A DNA stretch of 64,000 bases from Salipiger abyssi (GTDB taxonomy: Bacteria > Pseudomonadota > Alphaproteobacteria > Rhodobacterales > Rhodobacteraceae): contig NZ_CP015093.1 in NCBI RefSeq assembly GCF_001975705.1, positions 2,232,001 through 2,296,000 on the forward strand. The letters are read 5' to 3'. The notes beneath the pieces are model-generated. The model searched no databases. It was not told the origin of the DNA and saw nothing but the letters and a program-made list of their open reading frames with translations. Shown one piece after another: positions 8,711 to 16,666 of this stretch (positions within the stretch are counted from its first letter, which is position 1; the number at the start of each line of letters is the position of its first letter). A program made the position numbers and the translations under genes.

Positions 8711-10573
8711 ATGGCGCTGTCGCGGCGCACGGGGGCACGGTTCCAGGCCAATATCTGGCCCGGCTTCGTCGATGCGATGACCGGGCTGCTGCTGGTTCTG
8801 ATGTTCGTTCTGACCATCTTCATGGTGATCCAGTCGGTGCTGCGCGACACGATCACCGGGCAGGAAAGCGAGCTGGGGCGGCTCTCCTCCGAGGTGGCGG
8901 AACTGGCGGAAAAGCTGGGCCTTCAGGAACGCACCAACACGCGGCTGACCAATCGGCTGGGCGAGCTGGAAACCACGCTCAGCGATGCCGAGACGCGGCT
9001 TCTGGAACAGCAAAGCATCATCGCCTCGCTCACCGCGACGCGCGACCGGCAGGCCGATGAACTGTCGGCGGCAGAGGCGCGCATCGCCTCTTTCGAGGAT
9101 CAGGTCGCGGCGCTGCTGTCCGAGCGTGACGCGGCGCTGGGCGAGGTGGCGGAGCTGACCGCCACGCAGGAAGAGCTGGAAGCGGCGCGCGAGGCGCTGG
9201 TCTCGGAACGCGACGCGCTGAACCTGGCGCTGGCCTCGGCGCGGCAGGAGGTGGATGCGCAGGCAGAGGCCGCCCGCCTCGCCGCCGCCCGGCGCGAGGC
9301 GCTGGAGGCGCTGGTTGCCGATCTGCGCGCAGAGGCTGCCGAGCAGGACAGCGCCATGGGCGGGCTCTCGGCACAGGTGGACGAGCTGCAACAGGCGCTG
9401 AGCGAGGAAGAGGCGCAGCGGCTGGCCGAGGCCGAGGCGGCGGCGGCCCTGCGCAAGCGTCTGGAAAACGCCGATGCCGAGCTGACGGCGATGAGCATGG
9501 CGCTGGAAGAGCAGCGCCAGAAGGCCGAGGAGACACTGACCCTGCTCGCCGCCGCGCGCGCGGCGGAGGAGGATCTCGACGCCCGGCTGGCCGCCGCGCT
9601 GCTGCGCCAGGACGAGACCGAGCAGGCGCTGGCGGCTGCGCGTGAAGAGGCGGGCGACGCCGAGGGCTTGCAGGCGCGGCTCGCGGCAGCGCTGGAGGCG
9701 CAGGGCGTGGCGGAAAGCTCCGTCGAGGATCTGCGTGAACGGCTGGCCGCCGCCGTCGCGGCACGCGCCGCCGCAGAAGCCGAGGCGGAGGCCAGCCTCT
9801 CGGAGGCCGAGCAGCGCGCGGCGCTTCTGGCGCAGGCGCGTGCCGAGCTTGACGACACAGAACAGCGCGCCGGGGCGGCGGAACGCGAGACGGAGCTGCT
9901 CAACCAGCAGGTCGCTGCGCTGCGCAACCAGCTTGGCGACTTGCAGGCGCTGCTCGACGATGCCCGCGAGCGCGATGCCGAGGCGCAGGTGCAGCTGCAA
10001 AATCTCGGCTCCGAGCTGAACGCGGCACTGGCCCGCGTCGCCGCCGAGGAACGCCGCCGGCGCCAGCTCGAAGAGGCGGAGCGCAAGCGGCTGGAGGAAC
10101 AGGCCAAGGATCTTGAGCGCTACCGCTCGGAATTCTTCGGACGGCTGCGCGACGTGATCGGAGCGCAGGAGGGCATCCGGATCGAGGGCGACCGCTTCGT
10201 CTTCTCCTCCGAGGTGCTTTTCGCGCAGGGCGAGGCGGAGCTGTCCACGGCGGGCGAGCGCGAGATCGCCAAGATCGCCGGCATCCTGCGCCGGGTGATG
10301 GACGATATCCCCGAGGGCATCGACTGGGTGCTGCGGGTCGACGGCCATACCGACAATATCCCGCTGCGTCCCGGCGCGGCCTTTGCCGATAACTGGGAGC
10401 TGAGCCAGGCGCGGGCGCTCTCGGTGGTGCGCTATCTGGTGAATTTCCTCGGCATCCCGCCCGAGCGGCTCTCGGCCAACGGCTTCGGCCAGTACCAGCC
10501 GATCAACCCCGCCGACACGCCCGAGGCGCGGGCGCAGAACCGCCGGATCGAGCTGAAACTCACCGAGCGCTGA
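8711..10573 (+). CDS. MotB/OmpA-type peptidoglycan-binding stator partner with long coiled coil
   Basis: A 620-residue protein with one N-terminal membrane helix (about residues 19-42). Just at its start lies D21 in WPGFVDAMTG, the position of the proton-binding Asp of MotB/ExbD/TolR. About 420 residues of Ala/Glu/Arg-rich heptad sequence follow (roughly 55-475), predicted as a very long periplasmic coiled coil. The C-terminal OmpA-like peptidoglycan-binding domain (about 480-620) includes VDGHTDNIPLR, WELSQARALSVVRYL and NRRIELKL. It should couple proton flow through the upstream MotA-like subunit to the cell wall. Its function is not established; the unusual length of the spacer is noted in the findings. 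Confidence 0.85.
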   Translation: MALSRRTGARFQANIWPGFVDAMTGLLLVLMFVLTIFMVIQSVLRDTITGQESELGRLSSEVAELAEKLGLQERTNTRLTNRLGELETTLSDAETRLLEQQSIIASLTATRDRQADELSAAEARIASFEDQVAALLSERDAALGEVAELTATQEELEAAREALVSERDALNLALASARQEVDAQAEAARLAAARREALEALVADLRAEAAEQDSAMGGLSAQVDELQQALSEEEAQRLAEAEAAAALRKRLENADAELTAMSMALEEQRQKAEETLTLLAAARAAEEDLDARLAAALLRQDETEQALAAAREEAGDAEGLQARLAAALEAQGVAESSVEDLRERLAAAVAARAAAEAEAEASLSEAEQRAALLAQARAELDDTEQRAGAAERETELLNQQVAALRNQLGDLQALLDDARERDAEAQVQLQNLGSELNAALARVAAEERRRRQLEEAERKRLEEQAKDLERYRSEFFGRLRDVIGAQEGIRIEGDRFVFSSEVLFAQGEAELSTAGEREIAKIAGILRRVMDDIPEGIDWVLRVDGHTDNIPLRPGAAFADNWELSQARALSVVRYLVNFLGIPPERLSANGFGQYQPINPADTPEARAQNRRIELKLTER

Positions 10574-10651
10574 TCCGGCAGGAGGGCCACCCTACGACGC
10601 TTCGCAGGGCAGGATGCGGACAACAAGCCGCCCCTCGGACGATCCGGCTGT

Positions 10652-10700
10652 TTCCATTGGCCCGAAATATCCCGGGGTGCGCGAGGGGCTGGCCCCTCGC
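10652..10700. repeat. Dispersed intergenic repeat (copy 1) with hairpin
   Basis: Positions 10652-10677 are identical over 26 bp to 37891-37916; the core is CCATTGGCCCGAAATATCCC. Immediately after comes a perfect 8-bp hairpin (10681-10700, arms GCGAGGGG and CCCCTCGC, loop CTGG). It lies in the 212-bp gap between the OmpA-like gene and serB, where I see no gene. The role may be transcription termination or mRNA 3'-end stabilisation. Confidence 0.8.
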
Positions 10701-10785
10701 TCCCGCCCTCGCCAGGCCGCGCAGGGCTGGCCAAAGCCGCGTCCCCGTGCCAGAAGCGCCTCGCATCGGATCCGGAGGCCCTGCC

Positions 10786-11649
10786 ATGTATATCGTTTCG
10801 CTCATCGCCCGCCCGGGCGCGCTCGACCCGGCGCTGGTCTCGGCGCTGCGCAACGCCTTGGGCGGCGGCGAGGCGGTCTGGCTGGCACGCGGCGAGGCGG
10901 CGGAATTTCCGCTGGAGACGCTGCCCGCCAATCTCGAGGAACTGCGCGGCGCCATCGCCGATCAGGCCGACCTGAACCTGCTGCCCGCCGAAGGGCGCCG
11001 CAAGAAGATGCTGCTGGCGGATATGGATTCGACCATGATCCAGCAGGAATGCATCGACGAGCTGGCCGAAGAGGCCGGCGTCGGCGCGCATGTGAAAGAG
11101 ATCACCGCGCGGGCGATGAATGGCGAGCTGGATTTCGAGGGCGCGCTGACCGAGCGCGTGGCGCTGCTGAAGGATCTGCCGGAAAGCGTCATCGAAAAGG
11201 TGCTGGACGCCCGCATCACGCTGATGCCCGGCGGCAAGGTGCTGGTGGCGACGATGAAGGCGCAGGGCGCCTATACCGCGCTGGTCTCGGGCGGGTTCAC
11301 CGCCTTTACCGCGCGTGTGGCGGCGCTGGTGGGCTTTGACGAGAACCGCGCCAATACGCTGCTGACCGAGGGCGGCAGGCTTTCCGGCGATGTGGCCCGT
11401 CCGATCCTCGGGCGCGAGGCCAAGATACAGGCGCTGGAAGAGATCACCGCGCGGCTGGGTCTTTCCGAGGCGGATGTGCTGGCGGTGGGCGACGGCGCCA
11501 ACGATCTGGGCATGCTGGGCCGCGCGGGGTTTGGCGTGGCGCTGCACGCCAAACCCTCGGTGCAGGCGCAATGCGATCTGCGGGTGAACCACGGCGATCT
11601 GACCGCGCTGCTTTACCTCCAGGGCTATGCGCAGGGCGATTTCGCGTAG
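10786..11649 (+). CDS. serB: Phosphoserine phosphatase (SerB)
   Basis: Catalyses the last step of serine synthesis, dephosphorylating L-phosphoserine. The 287-residue protein has an N-terminal ACT-like region (residues 1-70) and a HAD-phosphatase domain with the nucleophile motif DMDSTMI (D79, D81). It also has SGGFTAFTARVA (motif II), and the GDGANDLGMLGRAGFGVALH metal-binding loop (motif IV). The ATG at 10786 follows GGAGG with good spacing; upstream in-frame codons run through the intergenic repeat. Its TAG stop is formed by the left end of the palindromic repeat at 11646. Confidence 0.96.
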   Translation: MYIVSLIARPGALDPALVSALRNALGGGEAVWLARGEAAEFPLETLPANLEELRGAIADQADLNLLPAEGRRKKMLLADMDSTMIQQECIDELAEEAGVGAHVKEITARAMNGELDFEGALTERVALLKDLPESVIEKVLDARITLMPGGKVLVATMKAQGAYTALVSGGFTAFTARVAALVGFDENRANTLLTEGGRLSGDVARPILGREAKIQALEEITARLGLSEADVLAVGDGANDLGMLGRAGFGVALHAKPSVQAQCDLRVNHGDLTALLYLQGYAQGDFA

Positions 11650-11717
11650 GGTGGGCAATTCTGCCCACCGCTCCCAGAGGTTAGCGCAGACCCTTGGTGG
11701 GCAGATTGCCCATCCTA
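11646..11717. repeat. Paired palindromic repeat between convergent genes (copies A and B)
   Basis: Two copies of GTAGGGTGGGCA-N-CTGCCCACC-type palindromes face each other: copy A at 11646-11669, copy B inverted at 11696-11717. Each copy is itself a hairpin and the pair can also fold together. The outermost GTAGG ends supply the TAG stop codons of both serB (11647-11649) and the asparaginase gene (11715-11717, reverse strand). A likely bidirectional terminator. Related copies lie at 42724-42788. Confidence 0.85.
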
Positions 11718-12704
11718 CAGCACCGCGCGGATCTCGCCGGTAATCAGGCCGCGCTTGTTGCGGATCTCGGGGTTCAGAAAACGCTTCACATCCGGATGTG
11801 CGGCATCCAGCACGCCCAGCTTGACCAGGATCGCGGCAAAGGCCGCCTCCGACGCGCGGGTGGCGCCATCGGCGATCTTCAGCGCCACGCCCAGCCCGCG
11901 CTGTGGCAGGATGGCGATGAAATAGCCCTCCGCCCCGGTCTTGATCGCCACCGGCTCCCTAGCTGCCCGCATCAGCAGAGTGCAGGCGCGGCCCTCGCCC
12001 GCGACCAGCTCCGGATAGGCCATCATCGCCTCCACCAGCCGCGCGGCGGCGCGGCTGAGCGTGTCGTCGCGTTTCGCCGCCCCGGCATACCAGGCCATGG
12101 CACGCGCCATGGCGTGCATGGTGGTGGCGAAATTCGGCGCCGAACAGCCGTCGATGCCGAAGCCGGGGCTGTCGCGGTCGGTCACCGTTTCGAACGCCTC
12201 TTTGACCGCCTTTTGCACCGGGTGGTCGGGATCCACATAGTCAGGCCCCGCGCCCAGATGCCGGGTCAGGGTCATAAAGCCCGCATGCTTGCCCGAACAG
12301 TTGTTGTGCACCTGACAGGGGCTCTGCCCGTCGCGGATCATCGCAAAGCGCAGTTCCTTGTCGCGCGACGGCTCCGGCCCGCAGCGCAGATCGTCGTCGG
12401 TGAGCCCGAGATCGGCGAGCCAGGCAGTCACCGCCTCGACATGGACCGGCGCGCCCTGATGCGAGGCGCAGGCCAGCGCGAGCTGCGGCACGGTCAGCCC
12501 CTGCGCCTCTGCCGCGCCGGAGGCGACCAGCGGCAGGGCCTGAATCATCTTTGCCGAGCTGCGCGGCAGGATCAGCGCATCCGGGTCGCCCCAGGCCTGC
12601 ACGATCTGGCCGCGGCCGTCGCAGATGACCGCGTGACCGGCATGCAGGCTTTCCGCCAGCGGTCCGCGGTGGATTTCAACCATAAGTTCAGCGGCAGCAG
12701 CCAT
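11715..12704 (-). CDS. Type II-like L-asparaginase (Asparaginase_II, rhizobial type)
   Basis: A 329-residue protein of the PF06089 asparaginase family (the Rhizobium etli inducible asparaginase group), not related to the classical AnsA/AnsB fold. Recognised by LPRSSAKMIQALPLV, with the SxxK motif of a serine beta-lactamase-like fold, CQVHNNCSGKHAGFMTL, and GFGIDGCSAPNFATTMHAMA. It should hydrolyse asparagine to aspartate and ammonia in the cytoplasm; no signal peptide is present. The start ATG at 12704 gives the usual length. Convergent with serB; the two stops sit in the same inverted repeat. Confidence 0.9.
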   Translation of the reverse strand: MAAAAELMVEIHRGPLAESLHAGHAVICDGRGQIVQAWGDPDALILPRSSAKMIQALPLVASGAAEAQGLTVPQLALACASHQGAPVHVEAVTAWLADLGLTDDDLRCGPEPSRDKELRFAMIRDGQSPCQVHNNCSGKHAGFMTLTRHLGAGPDYVDPDHPVQKAVKEAFETVTDRDSPGFGIDGCSAPNFATTMHAMARAMAWYAGAAKRDDTLSRAAARLVEAMMAYPELVAGEGRACTLLMRAAREPVAIKTGAEGYFIAILPQRGLGVALKIADGATRASEAAFAAILVKLGVLDAAHPDVKRFLNPEIRNKRGLITGEIRAVL

Positions 12705-12874
12705 GGGGTGACCTCACAACTAAGCGATATCTTGCCAACGGGGGGTTTATGACTTCGTGTTTTTCAGGCTATTCTCTCGCCGTCGAGTAGAAAATGGTTG
12801 CGCCGTTGAAAGAGCCGGAACAGGTAAGGCGCTGACCGCACGCATTGAGGTAAGGACAGCTGGAGGCTGCACGT

Positions 12875-13405
12875 ATGAAGTCATTTCTCGGTGGAGTTCT
12901 GAGCGGCGCCTTTCTGGCACTGGCGGCGACATCCGCGCTGGCCCAGGAAGAGAGCCAGAACCGGGTCAACGCGATCACCGACTGGTCCGTGTTCGAAGGC
13001 AACGACCCGCGCGAATGCTGGGCCGTGACCACCTACAAGGAAAGCGTCAACACCAAGGACGGGCGCGTCGTCTCGGTGCGGCGCGGTGACATCCTGCTGA
13101 TGGTGTTCTACCGCCCCGGCGCGGATGTGACGGGGCAGGTGGCCTTTACCGGCGGCTACCCCTTTGCCAGCGGATCGACGGTGAACGTCAATATCGGCGG
13201 GTCGGAATTCGAGCTTTATACCGAGGGTGAATGGGCCTGGCCGGCGACCCCGCAGGAAGATGCCAAGATCATCACTGCGATGAAGCGCGGCGCCGACGCG
13301 GTGCTGACCGCGCGGTCCTCGCGCGGGACGCAGACCCAGGACACGTTCTCGCTGCTGGGCTTCACCGCCGCGGTCGAGGATGCGGAGAAACGCTGCTCCA
13401 ACTGA
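12875..13405 (+). CDS. Invasion-associated locus B (IalB) family periplasmic protein
   Basis: A 176-residue secreted protein with a clear signal peptide (MKSFLGGVLSGAFLALAATS, ending ALAQ). The mature part follows the IalB pattern: ITDWSVFEG with a following Cys (ECWAV), a central beta-rich stretch with FELYTEGEWAWPATPQED, an AMKRGADAVLTARSSRGT segment, FSLLGFTAAVEDAEKRC, and a closing Cys that may form a disulfide with the first. The family is widespread in alphaproteobacteria and has no agreed biochemical function. It stands alone, with a 170-bp AT-richer region upstream that may hold its promoter. Confidence 0.78.
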   Translation: MKSFLGGVLSGAFLALAATSALAQEESQNRVNAITDWSVFEGNDPRECWAVTTYKESVNTKDGRVVSVRRGDILLMVFYRPGADVTGQVAFTGGYPFASGSTVNVNIGGSEFELYTEGEWAWPATPQEDAKIITAMKRGADAVLTARSSRGTQTQDTFSLLGFTAAVEDAEKRCSN

Positions 13406-13413
13406 CGGCGCCT

Positions 13414-13439
13414 CTCGCGGCCTCCTGTCCGGCCGCGAG
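13414..13439. terminator. Hairpin between convergent genes
   Basis: A perfect 9-bp stem (arms CTCGCGGCC and GGCCGCGAG, 8-base loop) lies in the 57-bp gap between the ends of the IalB-like gene and arfB. There is no long T tract, so it may act as a weak or Rho-assisted bidirectional terminator. Confidence 0.55.
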
Positions 13440-13462
13440 CGCCTTGGGGCTCTTGCTCCCGT

Positions 13463-13882
13463 TCAGTCCGGATCGACCTTGCCGCGCAGCGCCTTGACCT
13501 CGCCGCGCGCCTTCTTGCCTTCCAGCCGCCGCCGTTTCGAGCCCAGCGTCGGCTTGGTCGGGATGCGGCGCCGGGGTTTTTCCAGCGCCTTGCGAATCAG
13601 CTCGGCCAGCCGCTCGCGGGCGATTTCGCGATTGCGGGCCTGGCTGCGGGTCTCGTCGACCTGAAGCACCACCGCGCCCTCCTTGGTCCAGCGCCGCCCC
13701 GCAAGCTTGCGCAGCCGCGTCTTTGCCGGCGCGGGCAGGTTTGGAGAGCGCTCCGCCTCGAAGCGCAGCTCCACGGCGGAGGAGACCTTGTTCACGTTCT
13801 GCCCGCCCGGCCCGGAGGCGCGGATGAACTGTTCGGTGATTTCCCAGTCTTCGATCTGGATGCGGTCGGTGATCTGCAACAT
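13463..13882 (-). CDS. arfB: Alternative ribosome-rescue factor / peptidyl-tRNA hydrolase ArfB (YaeJ)
   Basis: A 139-residue class I release-factor-like protein that frees ribosomes stalled without a stop codon. The catalytic GGQ is at residues 26-28 in SGPGGQNVNKVSSAVELRF. The domain is followed by the expected basic C-terminal tail (KPRRRIPTKPTLGSKRRRLE and on), which inserts into the empty mRNA channel. The length matches ArfB and is too short for PrfA/PrfB. Single gene, convergent with the IalB-like gene. Confidence 0.95.
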   Translation of the reverse strand: MLQITDRIQIEDWEITEQFIRASGPGGQNVNKVSSAVELRFEAERSPNLPAPAKTRLRKLAGRRWTKEGAVVLQVDETRSQARNREIARERLAELIRKALEKPRRRIPTKPTLGSKRRRLEGKKARGEVKALRGKVDPD

Positions 13883-13915
13883 GGCTGCGTTATAGGGGGT
13901 TGTGCGTAAAACAGA

Positions 13916-13947
13916 AATGGGCCGCCCTGCCTGTCGGGCGACCCATT
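13916..13947 (-). terminator. Probable terminator of the leftward yhhQ transcript
   Basis: A 12-position stem (arms AATGGGCCGCCC and GGGCGACCCATT, one mismatch, 8-base loop). Read on the minus strand it is followed by TTTCTGTTTT. It lies about 205 bp beyond the yhhQ stop and 34 bp before the arfB start, so it would separate the two units. The stretch between yhhQ and this hairpin shows no gene. Confidence 0.5.
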
Positions 13948-14152
13948 CGAGACGTCAAGGAGGCGTGCCGGTTAGGCAATGCCAATTCGGGTTTCCTTTA
14001 CGCCAGGGGCTGCCCTAGCGTTCTGCCCTCCGAACTGTTCCGACACCTCTCTCCAATGTTTCTCTCGACACTGGATCACCTCCTTTCAGCTGTTGAAAAA
14101 CGCAACTCCAGCGTGCCACGGAAGCCCGCTTTCGCAAAACGTTTTTTGCAGC

Positions 14153-14794
14153 TCAGGCGAAAGACCGTGCAGAAACTGCCTTCGAAACGATCAAACGGAA
14201 GGGGATCAGCGCGATGATGGCGAGCGTCAGCTTCACCAGCCAGTCGGCCACGCCCAGCGACACCCAGAGCGGCACCAGCGGGCCGGCCCCGAGCAGCGGC
14301 AGCACCTCGCCGGCCCAGCTCACATCGTTGGAGGGCTCGATAAAGCTCAGCGCGCCGGAGAAGGCGACGGTGAAAAAGATCGCGGTGTCGAGCGAGCTGC
14401 CCACCAGCGTCGAGGCCAGCGGTGCGCGCCACCAGGCGCCGTCGCGCAAGCGGTCGAAGATCGCCACGTCCATCAGCTGCGCCGTAAGGAAGGCGAGGCC
14501 GGAGCCGAGCGCGATGCGCAGGGTGACCGCCGGATAGGTGTAGCCGTCGCCTTGCAGCATGATCTGCGTGCCGATCAGCGAGCAGATGACGCCGACGACG
14601 AAGCCGGCAAAGACCACCTTGCGCGCGGCCTGCGCGCCGTAGAGGCGGTTCATCACATCGGTGACGAGGAAGGCGAGGGGATAGGTGAAGGCGCCCCAGG
14701 TCAGCCACTGGCCGAACAGGAACTGCACCAGGATATTTGAGGCCAGCACGATGCCGGCCATGGCAAGAATGCCGGGAAGATGTTTGCGCGTCAT
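14153..14794 (-). CDS. Queuosine precursor transporter (YhhQ/VUT family)
   Basis: A 214-residue integral membrane protein with about six hydrophobic segments. It matches the YhhQ (vitamin uptake/ECF-like, DUF165) family that imports preQ0/preQ1 for tRNA queuosine: VLASNILVQFLFGQWLTWGA, then FTYPLAFLVTDVMNRLYG, the hallmark T(D)xxNxxYG, and a GSGLAFLTAQLMDVAIFDRL segment. The ATG at 14794 is used; the longer open frame covers the upstream hairpin and is not credible. It is the last gene of a leftward run. A strong nested hairpin lies just before it. Confidence 0.88.
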   Translation of the reverse strand: MTRKHLPGILAMAGIVLASNILVQFLFGQWLTWGAFTYPLAFLVTDVMNRLYGAQAARKVVFAGFVVGVICSLIGTQIMLQGDGYTYPAVTLRIALGSGLAFLTAQLMDVAIFDRLRDGAWWRAPLASTLVGSSLDTAIFFTVAFSGALSFIEPSNDVSWAGEVLPLLGAGPLVPLWVSLGVADWLVKLTLAIIALIPFRLIVSKAVSARSFA

Positions 14795-14822
14795 GGATCT
14801 CGACCCGTTTTGACAAGGTTGC

Positions 14823-14858
14823 GGGGACTTGGTCCGCCCGGACGGCGGACGGGTCCCC
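14823..14858 (-). promoter_or_regulatory. Nested hairpin between phytase-like gene and yhhQ
   Basis: Outer arms GGGGAC (14823-14828) and GTCCCC (14853-14858) enclose a perfect 7-bp inner stem, GTCCGCC (14832-14838) with GGCGGAC (14844-14850), around a 5-base loop. It starts directly after the TAA stop of the upstream gene and ends about 28 bases before the yhhQ ATG. It could be an intercistronic attenuator or mRNA stabiliser. I do not see a preQ1 riboswitch consensus. Confidence 0.6.
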
Positions 14859-15770
14859 TTAAGGTCTGTCAGACTTTGACGCAAGCGATTCCGGTACCGT
14901 GTATTCGACGAACTGGGTGCGCTGGAGGGCGTTGAAATTGTCGTCCGCGATCATCGTGAGCCGGATATGGCCCCGCGGATCCTGCCAGACCGCCAGCCCT
15001 TCGAGGTTGTCATGGCGCAGCAGCGGGCTTTCGAACAGCGTGACCTCGCCGCTGAGCGCCGTCTCGGACATGTCGAAGCGGCGTACTCGGCTGCGGAAGC
15101 CGAAGCCGGTGAATTCGCGTTCGAGCAGGTAGAACCGCCCGTCCGGCCCGATATCGGCACCGACGGCGAGAAAGCCGCCGCGGCGCGGGATGTCGAAGGG
15201 CTGGGTCCAGATGCCGTTGTCATAGCGCCAGACCGGGAAGGGGCGGGTCAGCGCGCCGGAGCGTTCGGGCAGGGTGTAAAGCCGGCCCGCCGCGTCGATG
15301 GCGAGCGCTTCCAGCCCGGAATTGCTTTGCAGCGACTTGAAGGCGTCGGGGCGCGGAAGGCGCGCGGCCTTGTCGAGCGTGACATAGGCCCAGACCCTGC
15401 CGATCCCCTCGAAAGACACGAAACGTCGCCCGTCGGCGCGGATCGCCAGCCCCTCGGAATCGCCGCGCTGCTGGCGCTGTGTCTTGCCGTCGGTATCGAG
15501 AAGCGGCGTTATTGGGCCGGCCTCGATGCCGGTAATCTCGCCGTCGCGGCGCAGGAAACGCCCGGAAACGATGGCGGCGCGGTCGCTGATCGCGGTGAAG
15601 CGCGTGCCGTCCTCCGAAACCTCAAGCCCCGAGAACCCGCCAAAGGCGGGATCGTCCGATCTCCAGGTGAAACTGCCGGAAAACTTCGCCTCGCCGCCGC
15701 TGGCGGCGGCGGCAAGCGCGAGACATCCGGCCAGGGCGGCGCCTAGCGCGCCGCGAGCACGGAGGCGCAT
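14859..15770 (-). CDS. Esterase-like activity of phytase family protein (secreted)
   Basis: A 303-residue secreted protein with signal peptide (residues 1-27, cleaving near AAASGGEA) and a beta-propeller-like domain of the phytase-like PF13449 family. Evidence is the repeated blade pattern FGGFSGLEVSEDGTRFTAIS, GDSEGLAIRADGRRFVSFEG, SGLEALAIDAAGRLYTLPE and RHDNLEGLAVWQDPRG. Members are annotated as esterase-like or phytase-like, but substrates are mostly unproven. Its start overlaps the end of mepA by 28 bases, so both belong to one leftward operon. Confidence 0.85.
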   Translation of the reverse strand: MRLRARGALGAALAGCLALAAAASGGEAKFSGSFTWRSDDPAFGGFSGLEVSEDGTRFTAISDRAAIVSGRFLRRDGEITGIEAGPITPLLDTDGKTQRQQRGDSEGLAIRADGRRFVSFEGIGRVWAYVTLDKAARLPRPDAFKSLQSNSGLEALAIDAAGRLYTLPERSGALTRPFPVWRYDNGIWTQPFDIPRRGGFLAVGADIGPDGRFYLLEREFTGFGFRSRVRRFDMSETALSGEVTLFESPLLRHDNLEGLAVWQDPRGHIRLTMIADDNFNALQRTQFVEYTVPESLASKSDRP

Positions 15771-16666
15771 TGGGCCGGGAGGTCTCCCATGGTGAGTTCG
15801 CGCTTGGGCTTGGGTTTCGGCGCGTTCGGATCGGGCGGCGGCGGGTTCAGGATGTTGTTCACCCAGGCCTGCGCGTCGGCGCAGCCGTCACCGGCGGGGG
15901 GCGGGGTCTGGTTCACGCAGCCGCGCGCGCCCTTCGGGCAGGCGAGGCGCACATGGAAGTGATAATGATGCCCCCACCAGGGCCGGATCTTGCGCAGCCA
16001 GGCGCGGTCGCCGGTTTCGTCGTTGCACATCTGCACCTTCGCGCCTGGGAAGACAAAGATTCGGGCGACGCGCGGATCCTGCGCGGCGGCCTTGAGGATC
16101 TCGTGATGGGCGCGGGTCCAGTTGTTGTTGGTAAAGGCACCCGAGCTGCGCCGCATCGAAATCGACGAGATGTTCTCGCGCGTGTCGCGGCTCAGATGCA
16201 GGTCGTCGGCGGGGCGCATCCAGATATCGGCATCCAGTCCGATCTGGTGGCTGGCATGGCCCGAAGTCATCGGCCCGCCGCGCGGCTGGCTGATATCGCC
16301 CACATAGAGCCCGTTCCAGCCCGGCTGGGCGGCGGCCTTGCGCGACAGATCCTGTACGAAATCGATCAGCTCCGGGTGGCCCCAGTTGCGGTTGCGCGAC
16401 AGCCGCATCGCCTGCCAGGTCGGCCCGGTTTCCGGCAGTTGCACGGCGCCGGCGAGGCAGCCCTTGGCATAGCTGCCATAAGAGGCCGCCTTTTGCGGCG
16501 AGCCGCGATTCTCGGCGCCAAAGAGTGTCTTAGCGTTCTTGGTCGAGAGCACCCCGGTGACGCGCGGCAGCTCTGCCTGCTGTTTCGGGGCGGGGGCGGG
16601 TCTCTCGCCGCCGCATCCGGTGAGAACCGTTGCGGCCAGGGCGAGGGCGGTCAGGGTGCGGATCAT
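15743..16666 (-). CDS. mepA: Penicillin-insensitive murein endopeptidase (MepA), lipoprotein form
   Basis: A 307-residue LAS-family zinc peptidase that cuts D-Ala-meso-DAP cross-links in peptidoglycan. A lipobox, VLTGC (C18), suggests a lipid anchor. Catalytic zinc ligands are visible in SGHASHQIGLDADIW and WWGHHYHFHVRL; MepA-type conserved parts RNRNWGHPELIDFVQDLS and FVFPGAKVQMC are present. The C terminus has a Pro/Lys-rich stretch (NPPPPDPNAPKPKPKRE). ATG at 16664-16666 overlaps the stop of the MFS gene (ATGA), showing coupling. The much longer open frame upstream is a shadow of the MFS gene. Confidence 0.93.
   Translation of the reverse strand: MIRTLTALALAATVLTGCGGERPAPAPKQQAELPRVTGVLSTKNAKTLFGAENRGSPQKAASYGSYAKGCLAGAVQLPETGPTWQAMRLSRNRNWGHPELIDFVQDLSRKAAAQPGWNGLYVGDISQPRGGPMTSGHASHQIGLDADIWMRPADDLHLSRDTRENISSISMRRSSGAFTNNNWTRAHHEILKAAAQDPRVARIFVFPGAKVQMCNDETGDRAWLRKIRPWWGHHYHFHVRLACPKGARGCVNQTPPPAGDGCADAQAWVNNILNPPPPDPNAPKPKPKRELTMGDLPAQCASVLAAR

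Noticed and set aside
8030..10348. A 772-codon reverse frame opposite the MotB/OmpA-like gene
   Set aside because: Leu/Arg/Gln-rich repeats arise from the Ala/Glu coiled-coil codons on the other strand; not a real protein.
7487..10573. Zorya anti-phage system
   Set aside because: The stator pair recalls ZorA/ZorB, but no zorC, zorD or zorE partner is present, and the long coiled coil is in the B partner rather than mainly the A partner.
14795..14860. preQ1 riboswitch before yhhQ
   Set aside because: A strong hairpin exists, but the A-rich tail and conserved core of known preQ1 classes are not visible.
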